A stretch of DNA of 64,000 nt from Bicyclus anynana (GCF_947172395.1 NC_069105.1:13103971-13167970); one strand, 5' to 3'; numbered from the stretch's first letter, positions 32,159 to 43,312 are shown. Program-made: numbers and translations. Notes: generated by a model not told the origin, from the sequence alone.

Positions 32159-32398
32159 CTAGCGATCGCCTGCGACTTCATCCGCGTGATATTTAGATTT
32201 TCAAATATCCCGCGTGAACCATGTATTTTTTCCGAGACAAAAAGTAGAGCGTATATATTACTCAATAACCTTTTCTATCTTCTAGTGAAAGTCCTATTGA
32301 TGTCAGTTCTATTGACAGATTGTTCTAGTCCCAGAGATTAATCCATACAGACAGACTAACAGTCAGACAAAAATTACAAAAGAAATGTTTTTTTAGTA
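32159..32398 (-). mobile_element. Helitron-like Hel-F, diverged
   Basis: CTAG at 32159-32162 precedes GCGATCGCCTGCGACTTCAT (broken stem), GTGAACCATG and GTCTGTATGG on the minus strand. The outer 5' end is not certain. Confidence 0.5.
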
Positions 32399-32411
32399 TC
32401 GAGTAATAAAC

Positions 32412-32601
32412 TGCACTGACTATTCGGTTTTACCCGCGTGGTTGCCGTTCCCGTAGACATATGGGGATAATATATAGCCTATAGCCTTCCTCGATAAATG
32501 GGCTATCTAACACTGAAAGAATTTTTCAAATCGTACCAGTAGTTCCTGAGAATAGCGCGTTCAAACAAACAAACTCTTCAGCTTTATAATATTAGTATAG
32601 A
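32412..32601 (-). mobile_element. Helitron-like Hel-B
   Basis: Minus strand: TCTATACTAATATTATAAAG, AACGCGCTATTCTCAGGAAC, GCCCATTTATCGAGGAAGGC. The CTAG end is mutated (AGTCAGTGCAG). Confidence 0.75.
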
Positions 32602-32604
32602 TAA

Positions 32605-32764
32605 TTCATCACATTAATTGGTTATGAAACACGGCTAAACTCACATGATATTAGGTCGGAGCATGCCCAACTAGTTTCGAACCCATACGGGGTCATTAGT
32701 CATGAGCTGGTTCTTGCATCGCGGCACGATCCAAACTGCCTGAGAAACATGTTTGGATCGTGCC
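32605..32764 (+). mobile_element. Fold-back repeat H, half element
   Basis: GGTTATGAAACACGGCTAAA, GGTCGGAGCATGCCCAACTA and TTTCGAACCCATACGGGGTC match one arm of the H element at 49.3 kb. The end carries a perfect 14-bp hairpin, GGCACGATCCAAAC/GTTTGGATCGTGCC (32722-32763). Confidence 0.65.
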
Positions 32765-33182
32765 ATGATAACACTCACTCAACTCATCACATCTTTAGTG
32801 TGAATACACCCTTATACCGTATCTACGAATGCTTACCACTAAAATCGATATAATCTGCATCAACTGTTCGCTATATTGAATACCTGAAGTGCTCATTTCT
32901 CATTTATTCCGCAGCATGTACTATCGTCCATCAGCAATATTTGGAGAGCTGAATATTTTGCACTGAATATTAAATATTGAAGAATCGATATTCAATATTC
33001 GATATTCAACTCAGTTATAATTTCCGCCCCATTGAGTCCGAGCGGTGTGATAACAGAGCGTTTGAAGATTTTAAAACATACTTAAACCGACTTTTGAATT
33101 TTAATGCTTGTCTGCCTGTAAGTCTAGTCTAGTAAATAACAGATATTTTTATTTAATAATAAAACTATCTCGTTGTACCAAT

Positions 33183-33464
33183 GACTACAATCTCACCTGA
33201 TGGTAAGTGATGCAATCTAAGATGGAAGCAGGCTAACTTGTTAGGAGGAGGATGAAAATCCACACCCCTTTCGGTTTCTACACGACATCGTACCGGAACG
33301 CTAAATCGCTTGGCGGTACGTCTTTGTCGGTAGGGTGGTAACTAGCCACGGCCAAAGCCTCCCACCAGCCAGACCTGAACCAATTAAGAAAACCTCAACC
33401 GGCCCAGTTGGGGATCGAACCCAGGACCTCCGTCTTGTAAATCCACCGCGCATACCACTACGTG
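33183..33464 (-). mobile_element. SINE-2, nearly full-length
   Basis: The minus strand carries the head (GTGGATTTACAAGACGGAGG, B box GGTTCGATCCCC), the body and the CACTTACCATCAGGTGAGAT end. Confidence 0.9.
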
Positions 33465-34018
33465 AAACGTACGTAAAACGTACGTAGAGAGTATTTTGTC
33501 GGACCTGCGTGACGTTATCGCATGGGTTCGTCGGCTTTTCGCGGATGATAGCAAAATAAATAAATCATTATATAATCATGATGAACTTCCGCAAAGTTAC
33601 GCCTGCTTCTATCCAATACTTTAATGAATATTATGTGTATGTAGACATAAAGACAAAGGCAAGAGAGTAGACAAAGTTCGGTATAAATTGTTAGCCGTTT
33701 TCAATTGGTCGTCAGTCACTGAATATCAGGTCACAGTTGTAAAGCAGTCTATTGAAACAAATTCAAACAATTCAAATTCAAATCATTCTGAACTGATGGA
33801 TCTATTATATTAGATCCCAATGAATTTAATATAAACGCTGTTATAAACAAATCTCTTGAAACAGAAGACAAATTTCCCGACGCAAAAGTAATCTGTTTTA
33901 TGCAGCCTGGTTAGGTTACAAGGCAGATGGTTTAAGCGCACTGCAGTACAATTATTTAGGAGATTGGTAATATTCTGATATGTATGTCTATAGGTACTTA
34001 TTACTATAACTCCCTTAA

Positions 34019-34143
34019 GCCTCAATAGCTTTAGGACTCATCACCGAGAGGTGGTGGTTCGATCCCCGCCCGACTGGACTATATTGTCGTGTTCACTCCT
34101 AATACCGTCTTTCTCGACTAGTTGGAGGGGAACAGGAATACTG
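34019..34143 (+). mobile_element. SINE-3
   Basis: CTCAATAGCTTTAGGACTCA (A box partly lost) and B box GGTTCGATCCCCGCCCG, then CACTCCTAATACCGTCTTTC and GACTAGTTGGAGGGGAACAG. About 125 bp, non-coding. Confidence 0.8.
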
Positions 34144-34169
34144 GTATATATAAGTAGGTAGGTAGGTCT

Positions 34170-34773
34170 AAAGTACCACCTTTAATAATGCCACAGCACA
34201 GGTCTGCAGCATTTCGTGGCAGTTTTAAATATCTTGCCACAAAATGTTGGAACAACATTCCCCCACCTATTCGGGAGGTAAAATCTAAATTTACTTTTAA
34301 GAAAATTTTTCGCTTGTATTTGTTGGATTGCCAAAAAGCAGACTGTGGCAATTATTAATTATTAATTAATAAAAAACAATTAATTCTATATATTTTTTTT
34401 TTTCCTTTTTTCAAATTTTTCTTTTCTTTTGTGTTTGATAGCTTTTGAGATTAAATTTTTTTTTGTTCTTCTGAGATTACACTACCGTATTTTTGAAACT
34501 GTATTTTGTTTTATTTTATTAGTGCTATAATTATTTTATGTGTTCTGTTCTTCCCTCCTAAGGGTCTGACAGAATACCAGCGTTGTGGGTACTGATGTAC
34601 TCACAACAAATTTTAGCTGAGTCAGGTCCATTTTTTGGCACAACATATTTTCTATATATATATATATAGAAAATATGTGTGACGGCTTTGTATATATATG
34701 TATTATTAGTTTTAAGTTATTATGTAGTTATGTGTTGTGTTAACAAATAAATGATTTCTATTCTATTCTATAT
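34170..34773 (+). mobile_element. LINE (Jockey/CR1 group) C-terminus with 3' UTR
   Basis: An open frame from about 34170 to a stop at about 34356 reads RSAAFRGSFKYLATKCWNN, IPPPIREVKSKFTFKKIFR and LYLLDCQKADCGNY. This is a good match to the end of a reverse transcriptase ORF (WNxxPxxIRxxxSxxxFKxxL). A 400-base AT-rich UTR follows, ending AACAAATAAATGA and (TTCTA)n at 34757-34773. The (AT)n near 34658-34670 is symmetrical. 5'-truncated, C-terminus intact. Confidence 0.8.
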
Positions 34774-35952
34774 AATAGCATTGGGACTCGTTGAGCTTTT
34801 TCGGTGACTAAAGTAAATCATTCTGGGCTCATGAGCCTGTAGTAGCATTACCTGCAGGAGATCTTCAACTTTTAAGTATAGCGATTCAAATATACAGATA
34901 GTTGTGATAAGTAAATAATAATAAATAAATAAGTTGTGATAATTTGTCTAATAAACATTATAAGAAAAACGGCTTTGTAAAGTATATTTAAGAATTTAGC
35001 TTGTCACTCACGCATGGTCATCATAAAGATGCTTATTAACACTTTAGCACGCTTCGAATAATGAAAAACTCGTATTACTAAAATCCATAATTTCGAGTCT
35101 CCAGAGTATTTACTTACTCCTTACTATTTCATTAAAAGCGAGATTTTGCTATTTGACATTTAAAATATAATTTCTAAACATACCATCATAAATTAAGTTT
35201 GATTTAATTTCATTGCTATTGTCTTTTTTTATTTTAATTATTCGTGTCTTTGTATCTGTTGTACGCCAGAAATGGTCGAATACATAATTTTACTGTGTGT
35301 ATTCTCAACAAATAAATGAATAAAGAAATGTCCATTCAAGATTTTATTTTTATAGGAACTGCAGTGCGATAAGATCCCAAGTCAAAAAGCACTTTTAATT
35401 TCATTAAATCGCGAAACCATCCCTTGAATGAATAATTCAATTAATAGCTCTGCCGGCCGAAGCTGAAATAATATACTGAGAATTGCAAAAGGAAGGTACT
35501 TCTGAATATTTATAGCGGCCCGAGTTATCTATTATCATAAGCAATTTATTTACGTTCATTAAACAATTTGTACGCAGTTTGACTTTAATTCTTCTACAAA
35601 GTGCTGTATTCAGTACCTAAGTTATATAGATGGTTAGATACTCAGTTTCTAAAAAAAATAATGCAGGGTCATTCATTGCTCAGAGATGAAAAAATAATGA
35701 TATTCACCTAAAGTATACATTGAAGTTTTTGTACTGTATACTTACTAGCTCTTACATTTTATTTACGCAGTGAAGAGTAAAAAGCTGTTAAATACTTACG
35801 ATCCTTCTATCGAGTCTAATACATCAAGCTTACATTTTATCAAAGCTTTCCCAAATGTAACACTGCGGTACTCCATGCAAGTTCTGAACCTGGTAAAGGT
35901 TAAGGAGTTGTTCGGGTGAGAATGTCTTTTAAACTAATCCAGGATTCCTTCC
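34774..35952. other. AT-rich stretch without supported gene
   Basis: At 35222-35335 sequence ending CAACAAATAAATGAATAAAG resembles another LINE 3' tail. Nothing else found. Confidence 0.35.
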
Positions 35953-36226
35953 TTTTTAGGGTTCCGTAGTCCCTTATAGTTTCGCCAAGGAACCCTTATA
36001 GTTTCGTCATGTCCGTCTGTCCGTCCGCGGTTTAGCGCAAAGACTATTTACTAATAGAAAGCTGTAATGTAGCATGAGTGTGTACATTAAAAATGTGAAC
36101 AAAGTCATAAAATAACAGTGTAGGGTATCGGTATTTTTGTGCATTAAATAAGGGTTTAAACTGCTAACTTAATCTACGGAACACATTACGCGTAGTCTGA
36201 CACGCACTTGGTCGGTTGAAAAATTG
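35953..36226 (+). mobile_element. AGGGTTCCG repeat, probable non-autonomous DNA element
   Basis: It starts TTTTTAGGGTTCCGTAG, has GGAACCCTTATAGTTTCGTC and TGTCCGTCTGTCCGTCCGCG, and ends CGCACTTGGTCGGTTGA. The same start is seen, reversed and decayed, near 49.93 kb. The family is common in Lepidoptera as I recall. Confidence 0.55.
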
Positions 36227-36725
36227 AAATCTCTAAATTGAGGTTGGCTGAGATTGTAATATCCAAGATATTTTACTTTGAACACAACGGAAAAAAGGAA
36301 AACAAATTTATTATGATTGCAACCTCTACCCAGCTGCTCATTGTAATTGCTAAATCGATCTTGAAGACATTTTAATAAGAAAAATAAAAAAAGCAAAGCA
36401 AAGCAAAAAAAAAAAAAAATATGCCATCTTGTAAACGGATACCTACTTAAGTACACGATACATTTATCCCAGAAACCAAAAAGCCCTGCAGTACTAAGAC
36501 AGTAAAAAACAATTTTTTCGATCATAAAAAGACCAAAAATATAAAAGCAAAAAAACAAAGTATAATACTTCAGTTGAATGGTAATTAATTAATAATATGA
36601 AACTGGAATTACCGGATCGAAAGCTTTCACGAAATAAGGACAGTAGTATAATGTAAATTGGAATAAATGAAACTTATTTGAATGCTGACGATGATTGATT
36701 GAGAGCCGTATCGGCGGGGAGCAGC

Positions 36726-36984
36726 GTGAAATTTTATTAATTCCGCCATTTTGTTTTTTTTTTTTTGACGATCGCAGTGCAGTTGATTAATATATAATGA
36801 AATGCTTCTGGGTTTGATTTAAGTGATGGGTGATCTTAGGAAGTTAGTTTTTATATTTTATTTTTTTATTTCTAATGTCGAACGTAGGTGTTGTGATTTT
36901 TCAGAAAGTTGCTTCCAATTTTCGAGGACTGTGAAATTTTATTAATTCCGCCATTTTGTTTTTTTTTTGACAATTGCATTGCAT
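36726..36984 (+). repeat. Two 50-bp direct repeats 205 bp apart
   Basis: GTGAAATTTTATTAATTCCG, CCATTTTGTTTTTTTTTT, GACnATnGCAnTGCA occur at 36726-36780 and at 36931-36985. The DNA between them is not recognised. Confidence 0.8.
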
Positions 36985-37265
36985 TTCATTATATTGTCAT
37001 CAATTTTCCACATGTTTGAGCGAATAACAAAACATAAAACAATAAATATTTACCTACACATAGAAAGAAACATTATTTACCTACTTACGAGTATGAATAT
37101 AAATACCTAGATAAGTTTATATCGTAACCGAAAAGAGACACGAGTAACGCAATTTGTAACGCAAACGCAGCAGGAAATGTGCGTCGGAGCTCCCGCGAGT
37201 GTTGTGCTATTAACTCGAATGCCTCGCTTCACTACGTCGGGGACCCGAGGAATCGTTACCTATTA
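36985..37265. other. Spacer with CpG-rich end
   Basis: The block at 37140-37250 (GCGTCGGAGCTCCCGCGAG, CACTACGTCGGGGACCCGAG) is CpG-rich and precedes the tandem array. No gene found. Confidence 0.3.
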
Positions 37266-37822
37266 CCCCACTAAGAGATTACACTCGTTTATTACACCCG
37301 ACGTAACGTGACTAATAAAACTACACATGTCTAAACATCTATACAGGGTGCTCGGGAGTATTTTCCATAACTCAAGGGTTACATTCTTTAAGGAAAATTA
37401 ATTAAAAATGTCTAAGGAACATTTGTGTTCAAAAATGAATATTTTCGGAGCAAAAAATATTTCTTTTGTTTAACCCACTAAGAGATTACGCTCGTTTATT
37501 ACACCCGATGTAACGTGACTAATAAAACTACACATGTCTAAACATCTATACAGGGTGCTCGGGAGTATTTCCCATAACATAGGTTATATTCTTTAAAGAA
37601 AATTAATTAAAAATGTCTAAGTAACATTTGTGTTCAAAAATTAATGTTTTCGGAGTGAAAAATATTTCTTTTGTTTAACCCACTAAGAGATTACACTCGT
37701 TTATTACACCCGACGTAACGTGACTAATAAAACTACACATGTCTAAACATTTATACAGGCTGCTCGGGAGTATTTCCCATAACTCTAAGGTTTTATTCTT
37801 TAAGGAAAATTAATTAAAAATG
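37266..37822 (+). repeat. 206-bp tandem repeat, 2.7 copies
   Basis: Units begin CACTAAGAGATTACnCTCG at 37269, 37476 and 37681, giving periods of 207 and 205 bp. Each has GACTAATAAAACTACACATG and CTATACAGGGTGCTCGGGAG. The third unit is cut after TTAATTAAAAATGT by a SINE-1. The CAGGGTG block matches the terminal repeat of the MITE at 57.05 kb. Confidence 0.93.
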
Positions 37823-37826
37823 TGAC

Positions 37827-38111
37827 AGCCGTGATAGCCCAGTGGATAGGACATCTGCCTCGGATTCTGAAGGGCGTAGGTTCGAATCCGGTCCGGGGCA
37901 TGCACCTCCAACTTTTCAGTTGTGTGCATTTTAAGAAATTAAATATTACGTGTCTCAAACGGTGAAGGAAAACATCGTGAGGAAACCTGCATACCAGAGA
38001 ATTTTCTTAATTCTCTGCGTGTGTGAAGTCTGCCAATGCACTTTGGGCCAGCGTGGTGGTGGTTCTCATTTTGAAAGAAAGCTCGTGCTCCACAGAGCCC
38101 AATATGGGTTC
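37827..38111 (+). mobile_element. SINE-1
   Basis: Intact head (GCCGTGATAGCCCAGTGGAT, GGTTCGAATCCGGTCCGGGG) and body; the 3' third is rearranged and the GATGA tail replaced by CCTCCTCG. It sits at the edge of the 206-bp array. Confidence 0.9.
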
Positions 38112-38223
38112 CTCCTCGAAAGCCTCAAAAAAACTACCTACTTGAATAACTTAAACTCCTTCTTCTTAACTTACCCAATAAAAGATACATTTTCACGAGT
38201 GACGTAGGATATTTTTTTTTAAA

Positions 38224-38366
38224 TGACCAATATTCCCATTCCCCTCCAATTAGTCGGGAAAGACTGTATTAAGAGTGGGTACGACAATAGACCAACGGGG
38301 CGGGGATCGAACCACCACCCCTCGGTGATGAGTCCGACTGATCTTACCGTTGAGCTATTGAGGCTA
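38224..38366 (-). mobile_element. SINE-3, full-length
   Basis: Minus strand: GCCTCAATAGCTCAACGGTA (A box), GGTTCGATCCCCGCCCCG (B box), CACTCTTAATACAGTCTTTC, then GGAGGGGAATGGG. Confidence 0.88.
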
Positions 38367-38428
38367 TTTATCCCCATATCCCCACGGAAATGGAAATTAA
38401 GAGGATGAAGCATCAAGGCATCTGCTAG
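38367..38428 (+). mobile_element. Hel-C 3' end fragment
   Basis: ATCCCCATATCCCCACGGAA, then a GCATCTGCTAG end. It abuts the SINE-3 head. Confidence 0.4.
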
Positions 38429-38817
38429 TCAACAAATAACTAAATAAGAAAGTACAAAAACAAACAAAAATATAAAAATGTGCTATAATTTTTCATACCA
38501 TATAAGGTTTCCTTGTTCCATAACAATATTATAGCCCTTATAATATTATCAGCGAGACAAACAAAGTAATTTGAAGAGCGATCCCTAAGTACGAACTAGT
38601 TAGTACGACCTTGTTTACGCTAAAGTTTGGTTACCGACTCACTGTGTTTGCGTTTGTAATACTAGTGTGAATCTACTAAGCTGGGATCAAACAATTCGAG
38701 TGGAAATAATATTATATTGTAATATTTACTATAGACGTTGGACGTAGGGATATTTGCAAAATAAATAAGATTATAAAATTTTAAAATCTATTAAAAATCT
38801 ATTATCGTAATTAGATT

Positions 38818-38990
38818 TCGTATGGGGCGTTATTCAGGGATCCGCGGCAGCGCCGCAAATCTGACCCTTTAAATCCCTGTAGCTCCGAAAGTAATGATCG
38901 CAGATACCCTGTTACTTTTACAAAATTGCTTTACTATTAGCATACTCTTAATTTATATACAATTTAAAAAACTGTAATCATCCCTATTCG
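38818..38990. repeat. Probable dispersed repeat (CGGCAGCGCCGC motif)
   Basis: CGGCAGCGCCGCAAATCTGA, CCCTGTAGCTCCGAAAGTAA and CAGATACCCTGTTACTTTTA form a GC-richer block in AT-rich surroundings. I recall similar sequence as repetitive in Lepidoptera but see only one copy here. Confidence 0.3.
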
Positions 38991-39353
38991 GCATCAAACG
39001 AGTATTTGTACGATGTATATTCTTCGAGTATACATCCTAAAGTCTCTAATGTCTTAGACACCAGAACCTTAACATTAAAGACATTAACGACATGACACCG
39101 AAAAAGGGTCCGAAGTTGTATTAATTACGTTCTTTAAGCCTACGTTAATTGTTGCTCGCTCGCACAAAGTAAATACATCAAAGGAGGTTGTATTTAAGGG
39201 ACAGGTTATAAAGCTTTGCATAATTAACTCGTGTAAAATGTTGGACAGTTCTGGCATTCGAGTTAACGCAGTCGTATAGAAAATATATTAGTAGAAGTAA
39301 GTATTAGAAACGATCTTCACCTATCTGTTTATTGGTTGAAAAGTGTTTTATAT

Positions 39354-39500
39354 AGCGGATGCCCGCGCCCTTAGACCACTTTAATCCAGCCCTATCGGAA
39401 TTTGTTCTTAGTGGATACCTACTGACTATAAACTACCTCCCTCCCAAATTGTAGCTTTGCACATCAAGCGATTTGTGATTATGACAGATTTTACATAAAT
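39354..39500 (-). mobile_element. Helitron-like repeat Hel-I
   Basis: GCGGATGCCCGCGCCCTTAG, then GGATACCTACTGACTATAAA and CTACCTCCCTCCCAA, the reverse complement of the 26.1 and 61.8 kb copies. Confidence 0.5.
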
Positions 39501-39624
39501 CATGAAAAAATTACAAAATATTTGAAAAACTTTAAAATTCAAACTCATAACGGGGTTTTCGTTTTCTATTATCGTTATCGCTATCGCTATCGCCTATTTT
39601 ACCCCCTTTTTTATTTATTTTAGA

Positions 39625-39710
39625 GTTGCCTAAAAATTTCCTGACCAAACTATTATTAACCATTATAAACTATTATTAATGATAGTTTGGCCAAGAGTTT
39701 TTGAGGCAAC
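39625..39710. mobile_element. Small fold-back element, about 35-bp arms
   Basis: GTTGCCTAAAAATTTCCTGA and ACCAAACTATTATTAA pair with TTAATGATAGTTTGGCCAAG and TTTTTGAGGCAAC. Only 86 bp in all. Confidence 0.75.
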
Positions 39711-39887
39711 CTACTCGCAATATATTTTTCAACGAAAATTAGTAGGTATAAAACTTTTCATCTACTAAAAAGAAGGGTGAAGGTCATTTCTAATACGGAT
39801 CTTCCTGAATACGGGTTGCGTAGAATTCCATATTGTAAGACTATTACAATGGCCTACTACAGGCCTTAAAGGATCTGGTGTTTAAAC

Positions 39888-40075
39888 CCACCATGCAACT
39901 CCACTGAGGGTAAACGAACAATTGAGATAATATTTGTCTCTGTAAAGATGTTAATTTTATCACCAGGACTGACAACTTAACATTCTTGGAAGAAAGAGAA
40001 GCTCATTTTCCGATCTAGGATTTGAACCTGGGACTTCATGATCCAAAGCAAGTTCACCACTAGACCAACGTTTAC
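39888..40075 (-). mobile_element. SINE-4, tRNA-headed
   Basis: Minus strand: TTGGTCTAGTGGTGAACTTG (A box) and AGGTTCAAATCCTAGATCGG (B box), 30 bases apart, with a body rich in AGTTGTCAGTCCTGGTGA. Confidence 0.55.
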
Positions 40076-40420
40076 TTCACTTTGTTAGTTTTTTAGTGAC
40101 AAAAATGTTTTCAGGTCTTTTCCTTTGAGTTTTGAGGAGCACTGAAAATTATGTCTATACTATAACTTCATACCTAACGACGACATACAATAAATTTTTC
40201 TATAACAGACGCGCCATAAAATCTTTGCTTACTTCGCATACTCATGGAAATAGACGCGTAAATTTTGGTCCCCCTTCGCTGACACGGCAAAAATAAAGAG
40301 CTAGAACTAGGAAAATGTCAAGGTTATGTGCATATGAATGTTAAAAATACTTTTCTTTTTGTTTTATGACGATTACTCGAAGATGCCTGGACTGATTTGG
40401 ATGTTTCTTTTGTTTTTATT

Positions 40421-40967
40421 ACCCGACTGCAAGAAGGGTTATGTTTTTCGCGCGTATCTTGTATGTATGTATGTATGTTTTAGAATTTAAACTATCGTGA
40501 GTGTTATTCATATTAATTGATTATGAAACACGGCAACTCACGTGATATTAGGTCGGAGTATGCTCGACTAGTTTTGATCCCATACCCTTAGTCATGAGCT
40601 GGTTCATGCATCGCGGCACAATCCAAACTGTTTGGATGGGTTCGAAACTAGTCTACATACATATTAACTATAACTTGTTAATACATACATACAAATACAT
40701 ACATATTAACTATAACTAGTTATATGTATGTATGTACGTATGTAATACTCTTTATTACCTCATATCTTCCAAACCGCTGGATGGATTTTCGTAATTAAGG
40801 TATAGTTAGATTTGTCTTAATAACCCAAGTGTTCTATTCTATTGAATAGAATGATTTTCGTCTACATTTTTTTATAGGTCCTGACTGTTTTATAATTGCT
40901 TTCTACACTTCTGGACTGAGCTTGTTTTTTTTCTTCTCAGTTTTTGTATAATTTATGCAGTCGGGTT
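40421..40967. mobile_element. Element with ACCCGACTGC inverted ends, with nested repeat H
   Basis: ACCCGACTGCA (left) and TGCAGTCGGGT (right) are exact inverted ends. Inside are (GTAT)n at 40461-40479, TCATATCTTCCAAACCGCTGG, and the nested H piece. No transposase. Confidence 0.6.
40497..40656 (+). mobile_element. Fold-back repeat H, nested copy
   Basis: GTGAGTGTTATTCATATTAA, ATGAAACACGGCAACTCACG and GGTCGGAGTATGCTCGACTA, ending with the reversed GGGTTCGAAACTAGTC (40640-40655). One arm is full, the other only 16 bases. Confidence 0.6.
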
Positions 40968-41591
40968 TTTTTATTTGTTTAATTTATTTATTTATTTCAA
41001 GAGGTTCCGTAATCATCATCTACAAATTTGATGATCGAATCCTGAAGAATTCGAGCCTCCAGCCGCGCGCATAATAGTAACCCGGCCTTGATTGTACTAG
41101 GCTTTGTAATAGGGCCTCCGAACTCCTTCATGTATGGAGTTCTATTTTTGTAAAATGATTTGTGGACTATATAATATATAAAACATGCGAATATATAAAT
41201 AAAGGTTACATCGATTTTCACGCGGACGAAGTCGCGAGCATCTGGTAGTATAAAACTAAAGGTTTATTTTCTGTTTACTCTAATCAGAATTCTTCTGTAC
41301 GCCAGTGTACAAACCTTCTCAGAAATAGTTTAAAAGTTTAGTTTTCTATTACAAGAGATTAAAAGTTTTTCTAATAAGTCTTTGTGATAAGTTTTAATGG
41401 CATTAGTTTTTAATATTTATGCGAGTAATAATAATTAATTTAATTCAAAGTTATCTTGTTAAAGTTTACTCAGACGAGATTAGATAACTTTAATGTTATC
41501 TTAAGTTGTTTGTAGTTTGAATGTCACTCAATGTTCGTTATATTATTGGTTTAAGAGTCTGTCATGAACAGACCTTTCTATTTTATCTTTA
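40968..41591. other. Stretch with one Helitron 3' end
   Basis: A 34-bp Helitron end (ACGCGGACGAAGTCGCGAGC) lies at 41217-41250 with CTAG mutated to GTAG. The rest is AT-rich with no gene. Confidence 0.4.
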
Positions 41592-42312
41592 TACAAGCGG
41601 ACACCCGCGACTTCGTCCGGGTGGAAATCAATGTAAACTTTCAAGCCCTATTTCACCACTTTAAAGTTTGATTTTTAAAAATTTTTGAATCTCATTATGT
41701 TTCGTATTTTTTTTATGATTTATTAACAAGTTTTTAAAACTGTAACTCTAAAAATTAAGGATTTTCCATACAAAGTTTTAACCTCTATTTCACCCCTTTC
41801 TTATTTTTTTTTAGCAATAAAAAGTATCTTATAACCTTCTCCGTATTATGTTCTTAAACCATGTTAAGTTTAATTTGAATTCTTTCAGTAGTTTCAGCGT
41901 GATGCCTGAATAACAAAAAAACATGAACAGAAGAATCGAAAAATAATATATTTTGCTTCAGTATCGATTATACAATGTCCCCTCAACAAAAAATTTTAAA
42001 ATATCTTCAATTTACAGAATGTACAAAATGTACAGAATTCGTATTATAACTATAGATTCTAGATGGCGCTGGAGTTACAAAATAACTTGTAACCAAACGT
42101 TAATGTTTGGGGTGAAATATTGATTGAAAGTTTGTATGGAAATTCCTTCATTTTAGAGTTACAGACTTAATTTTTTTTTCATGAATCATAAAAAAAAATA
42201 AAAAATATAATGTGATTCAAAAATTTTTAAAATTAAACCTCTTACGGGGTGAAATAGGGCTTGAAAGTTTACATTACATTTCCACGCGGACGAAATCGCG
42301 GGCGTCCGCTAG
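41592..42312. mobile_element. Inverted pair of Hel-E elements
   Basis: The left copy (minus, to about 41930) and right copy (plus, from about 42080) each have their hairpin 3' end facing out: ACCCGCGACTTCGTCCGGGTGG at left and GCGGACGAAATCGCGGG...CTAG at right. TTTCAAGCCCTATTTCACC and GGTGAAATAGGGCTTGAAAG are inverted 40-50 bp inside. The centre includes unrelated AT-rich DNA. Confidence 0.7.
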
Positions 42313-42394
42313 TAACTGTTTATAAGTAACAAAATATTTCTTACGAATATAACTACGAATGGATATTTACTCGTAGCAAATAAGTAAAAATAAA

Positions 42395-42650
42395 ATAAAA
42401 ATAAATAAGCCTTTTATTCGGACCTTATTAAGGATATCTTACAATAGTATATACAATACAAAATATTACATACATTTAAATACTATATCGTTTATACATT
42501 TAAAATTTTTCGTATATTTCGTTTTTATTTACTTTCTGTAGGTCCGTTTGCCAATCGGCAAAGGCCTCCTCCAACCTTCTCCATTCAGTTCTTTCTCTGG
42601 CTACTCTAGTCCAGGTTTTCCCAGCAACCTGTCTGATATCAGACATAGCA
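42395..42650 (-). mobile_element. Second RTE-type LINE, C-terminus and tail
   Basis: On the minus strand 42650-42540 reads DIRQVAGKTWTRVARERTEW, RRLEEAFADWQTDLQ. This matches the RTE plan DDIxxxAGxxWxxxAxxRxxWRxLEEA and differs from the 18-kb family. A 3' UTR of about 140 bases with a TTATTTTTATTTTATTT tail follows. Confidence 0.65.
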
Positions 42651-42865
42651 AATAAGTAAAAGAGCATAAAGCAAACCTTTGACGGTCGAACGAATAGTAA
42701 CGTAGTTTGACTCGGTCAAATTTTACGTTGACTGTGGACCGAACTTCAGCATACAGATCGACAGCCTGTGTAAGCCAGACTTCTGCTGTTTTATCATCTT
42801 TTAAATTTTTGTAATTCATCGGTCAGTCAAGTCTAGACAAATATGGAGTATGGTATATTATAAAA

Positions 42866-43131
42866 CGGCCTCCGTGGCCCAGTGGTATGCGAGGTGGATT
42901 TAATGACGGAGGTCCTGGGTTCGATCCCCGGCTGGTTGAGATTTCTTAACTGGTCCAGGTCTAGGTGGGCTAGTTACCACCCTACCGACAAAGACGTACC
43001 ACTACGATGTCGTGTAGAAACGAAAAGGAGTGTGGATTTTCATCCTCCTCCTAACAAGTTAGCACACTTCCATCTTAGATTACATCATCACTTACCATCA
43101 GGTGAGATTGTAGTCAAGGGCTAACTTGTAA
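42866..43131 (+). mobile_element. SINE-2, full head, internal deletion
   Basis: GGCCTCCGTGGCCCAGTGGT (A box) and GGTTCGATCCCCGGCTGG (B box) are best preserved here. About 20 bp around GGCTGGTGGGAGGC and 20 bp around GCCAAGCGATTTAGCG are deleted. Confidence 0.92.
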
Positions 43132-43132
43132 G

Positions 43133-43312
43133 AACGTATACGCCGTAGAAGTGGACCGTAGAGTTGCGAGAGGATTACCAGCAAAATCTTTCTATAACTT
43201 ATTTAAAGACCTTGGCCTCTCTAGAAGTGCAGGTAGTTCTATATTAGAACGAGTATCCAAAGCTGTTACGATCTTAAGGAATATTAGTCTCCAACAGCAC
43301 AGTAAGCTTTAG
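43133..43312 (+). pseudogene. LINE ORF C-terminal remnant
   Basis: The frame from 43133 to the TAG at 43310-43312 reads VYAVEVDRRVARGLPAKSFY, NLFKDLGLSRSAGSSILERV and SKAVTILRN. The pattern VEVxxRGxxxxSxYNxxKxLGLS resembles C-terminal segments of LINE ORFs. A short match (ACGAGTATCCAAAGCTG) recurs at 46428-46444. SINE-2 abuts its left side. Confidence 0.45.

Noticed and set aside
34655..34695. (TA)n palindrome as a regulatory hairpin
   Set aside because: It lies in a LINE 3' UTR and is a simple repeat without supporting context.
42601..42819. 72-codon minus-strand frame (MNYKNLKDDKTAEVW...)
   Set aside because: It runs into the RTE-type fragment in another frame; I found no family for the first 55 residues and no splice or start evidence.
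42866..42935. tRNA-like A and B boxes here and in many other places
   Set aside because: Each sits at the head of a SINE copy with the same downstream body; no acceptor-stem pairing, so not tRNA genes.
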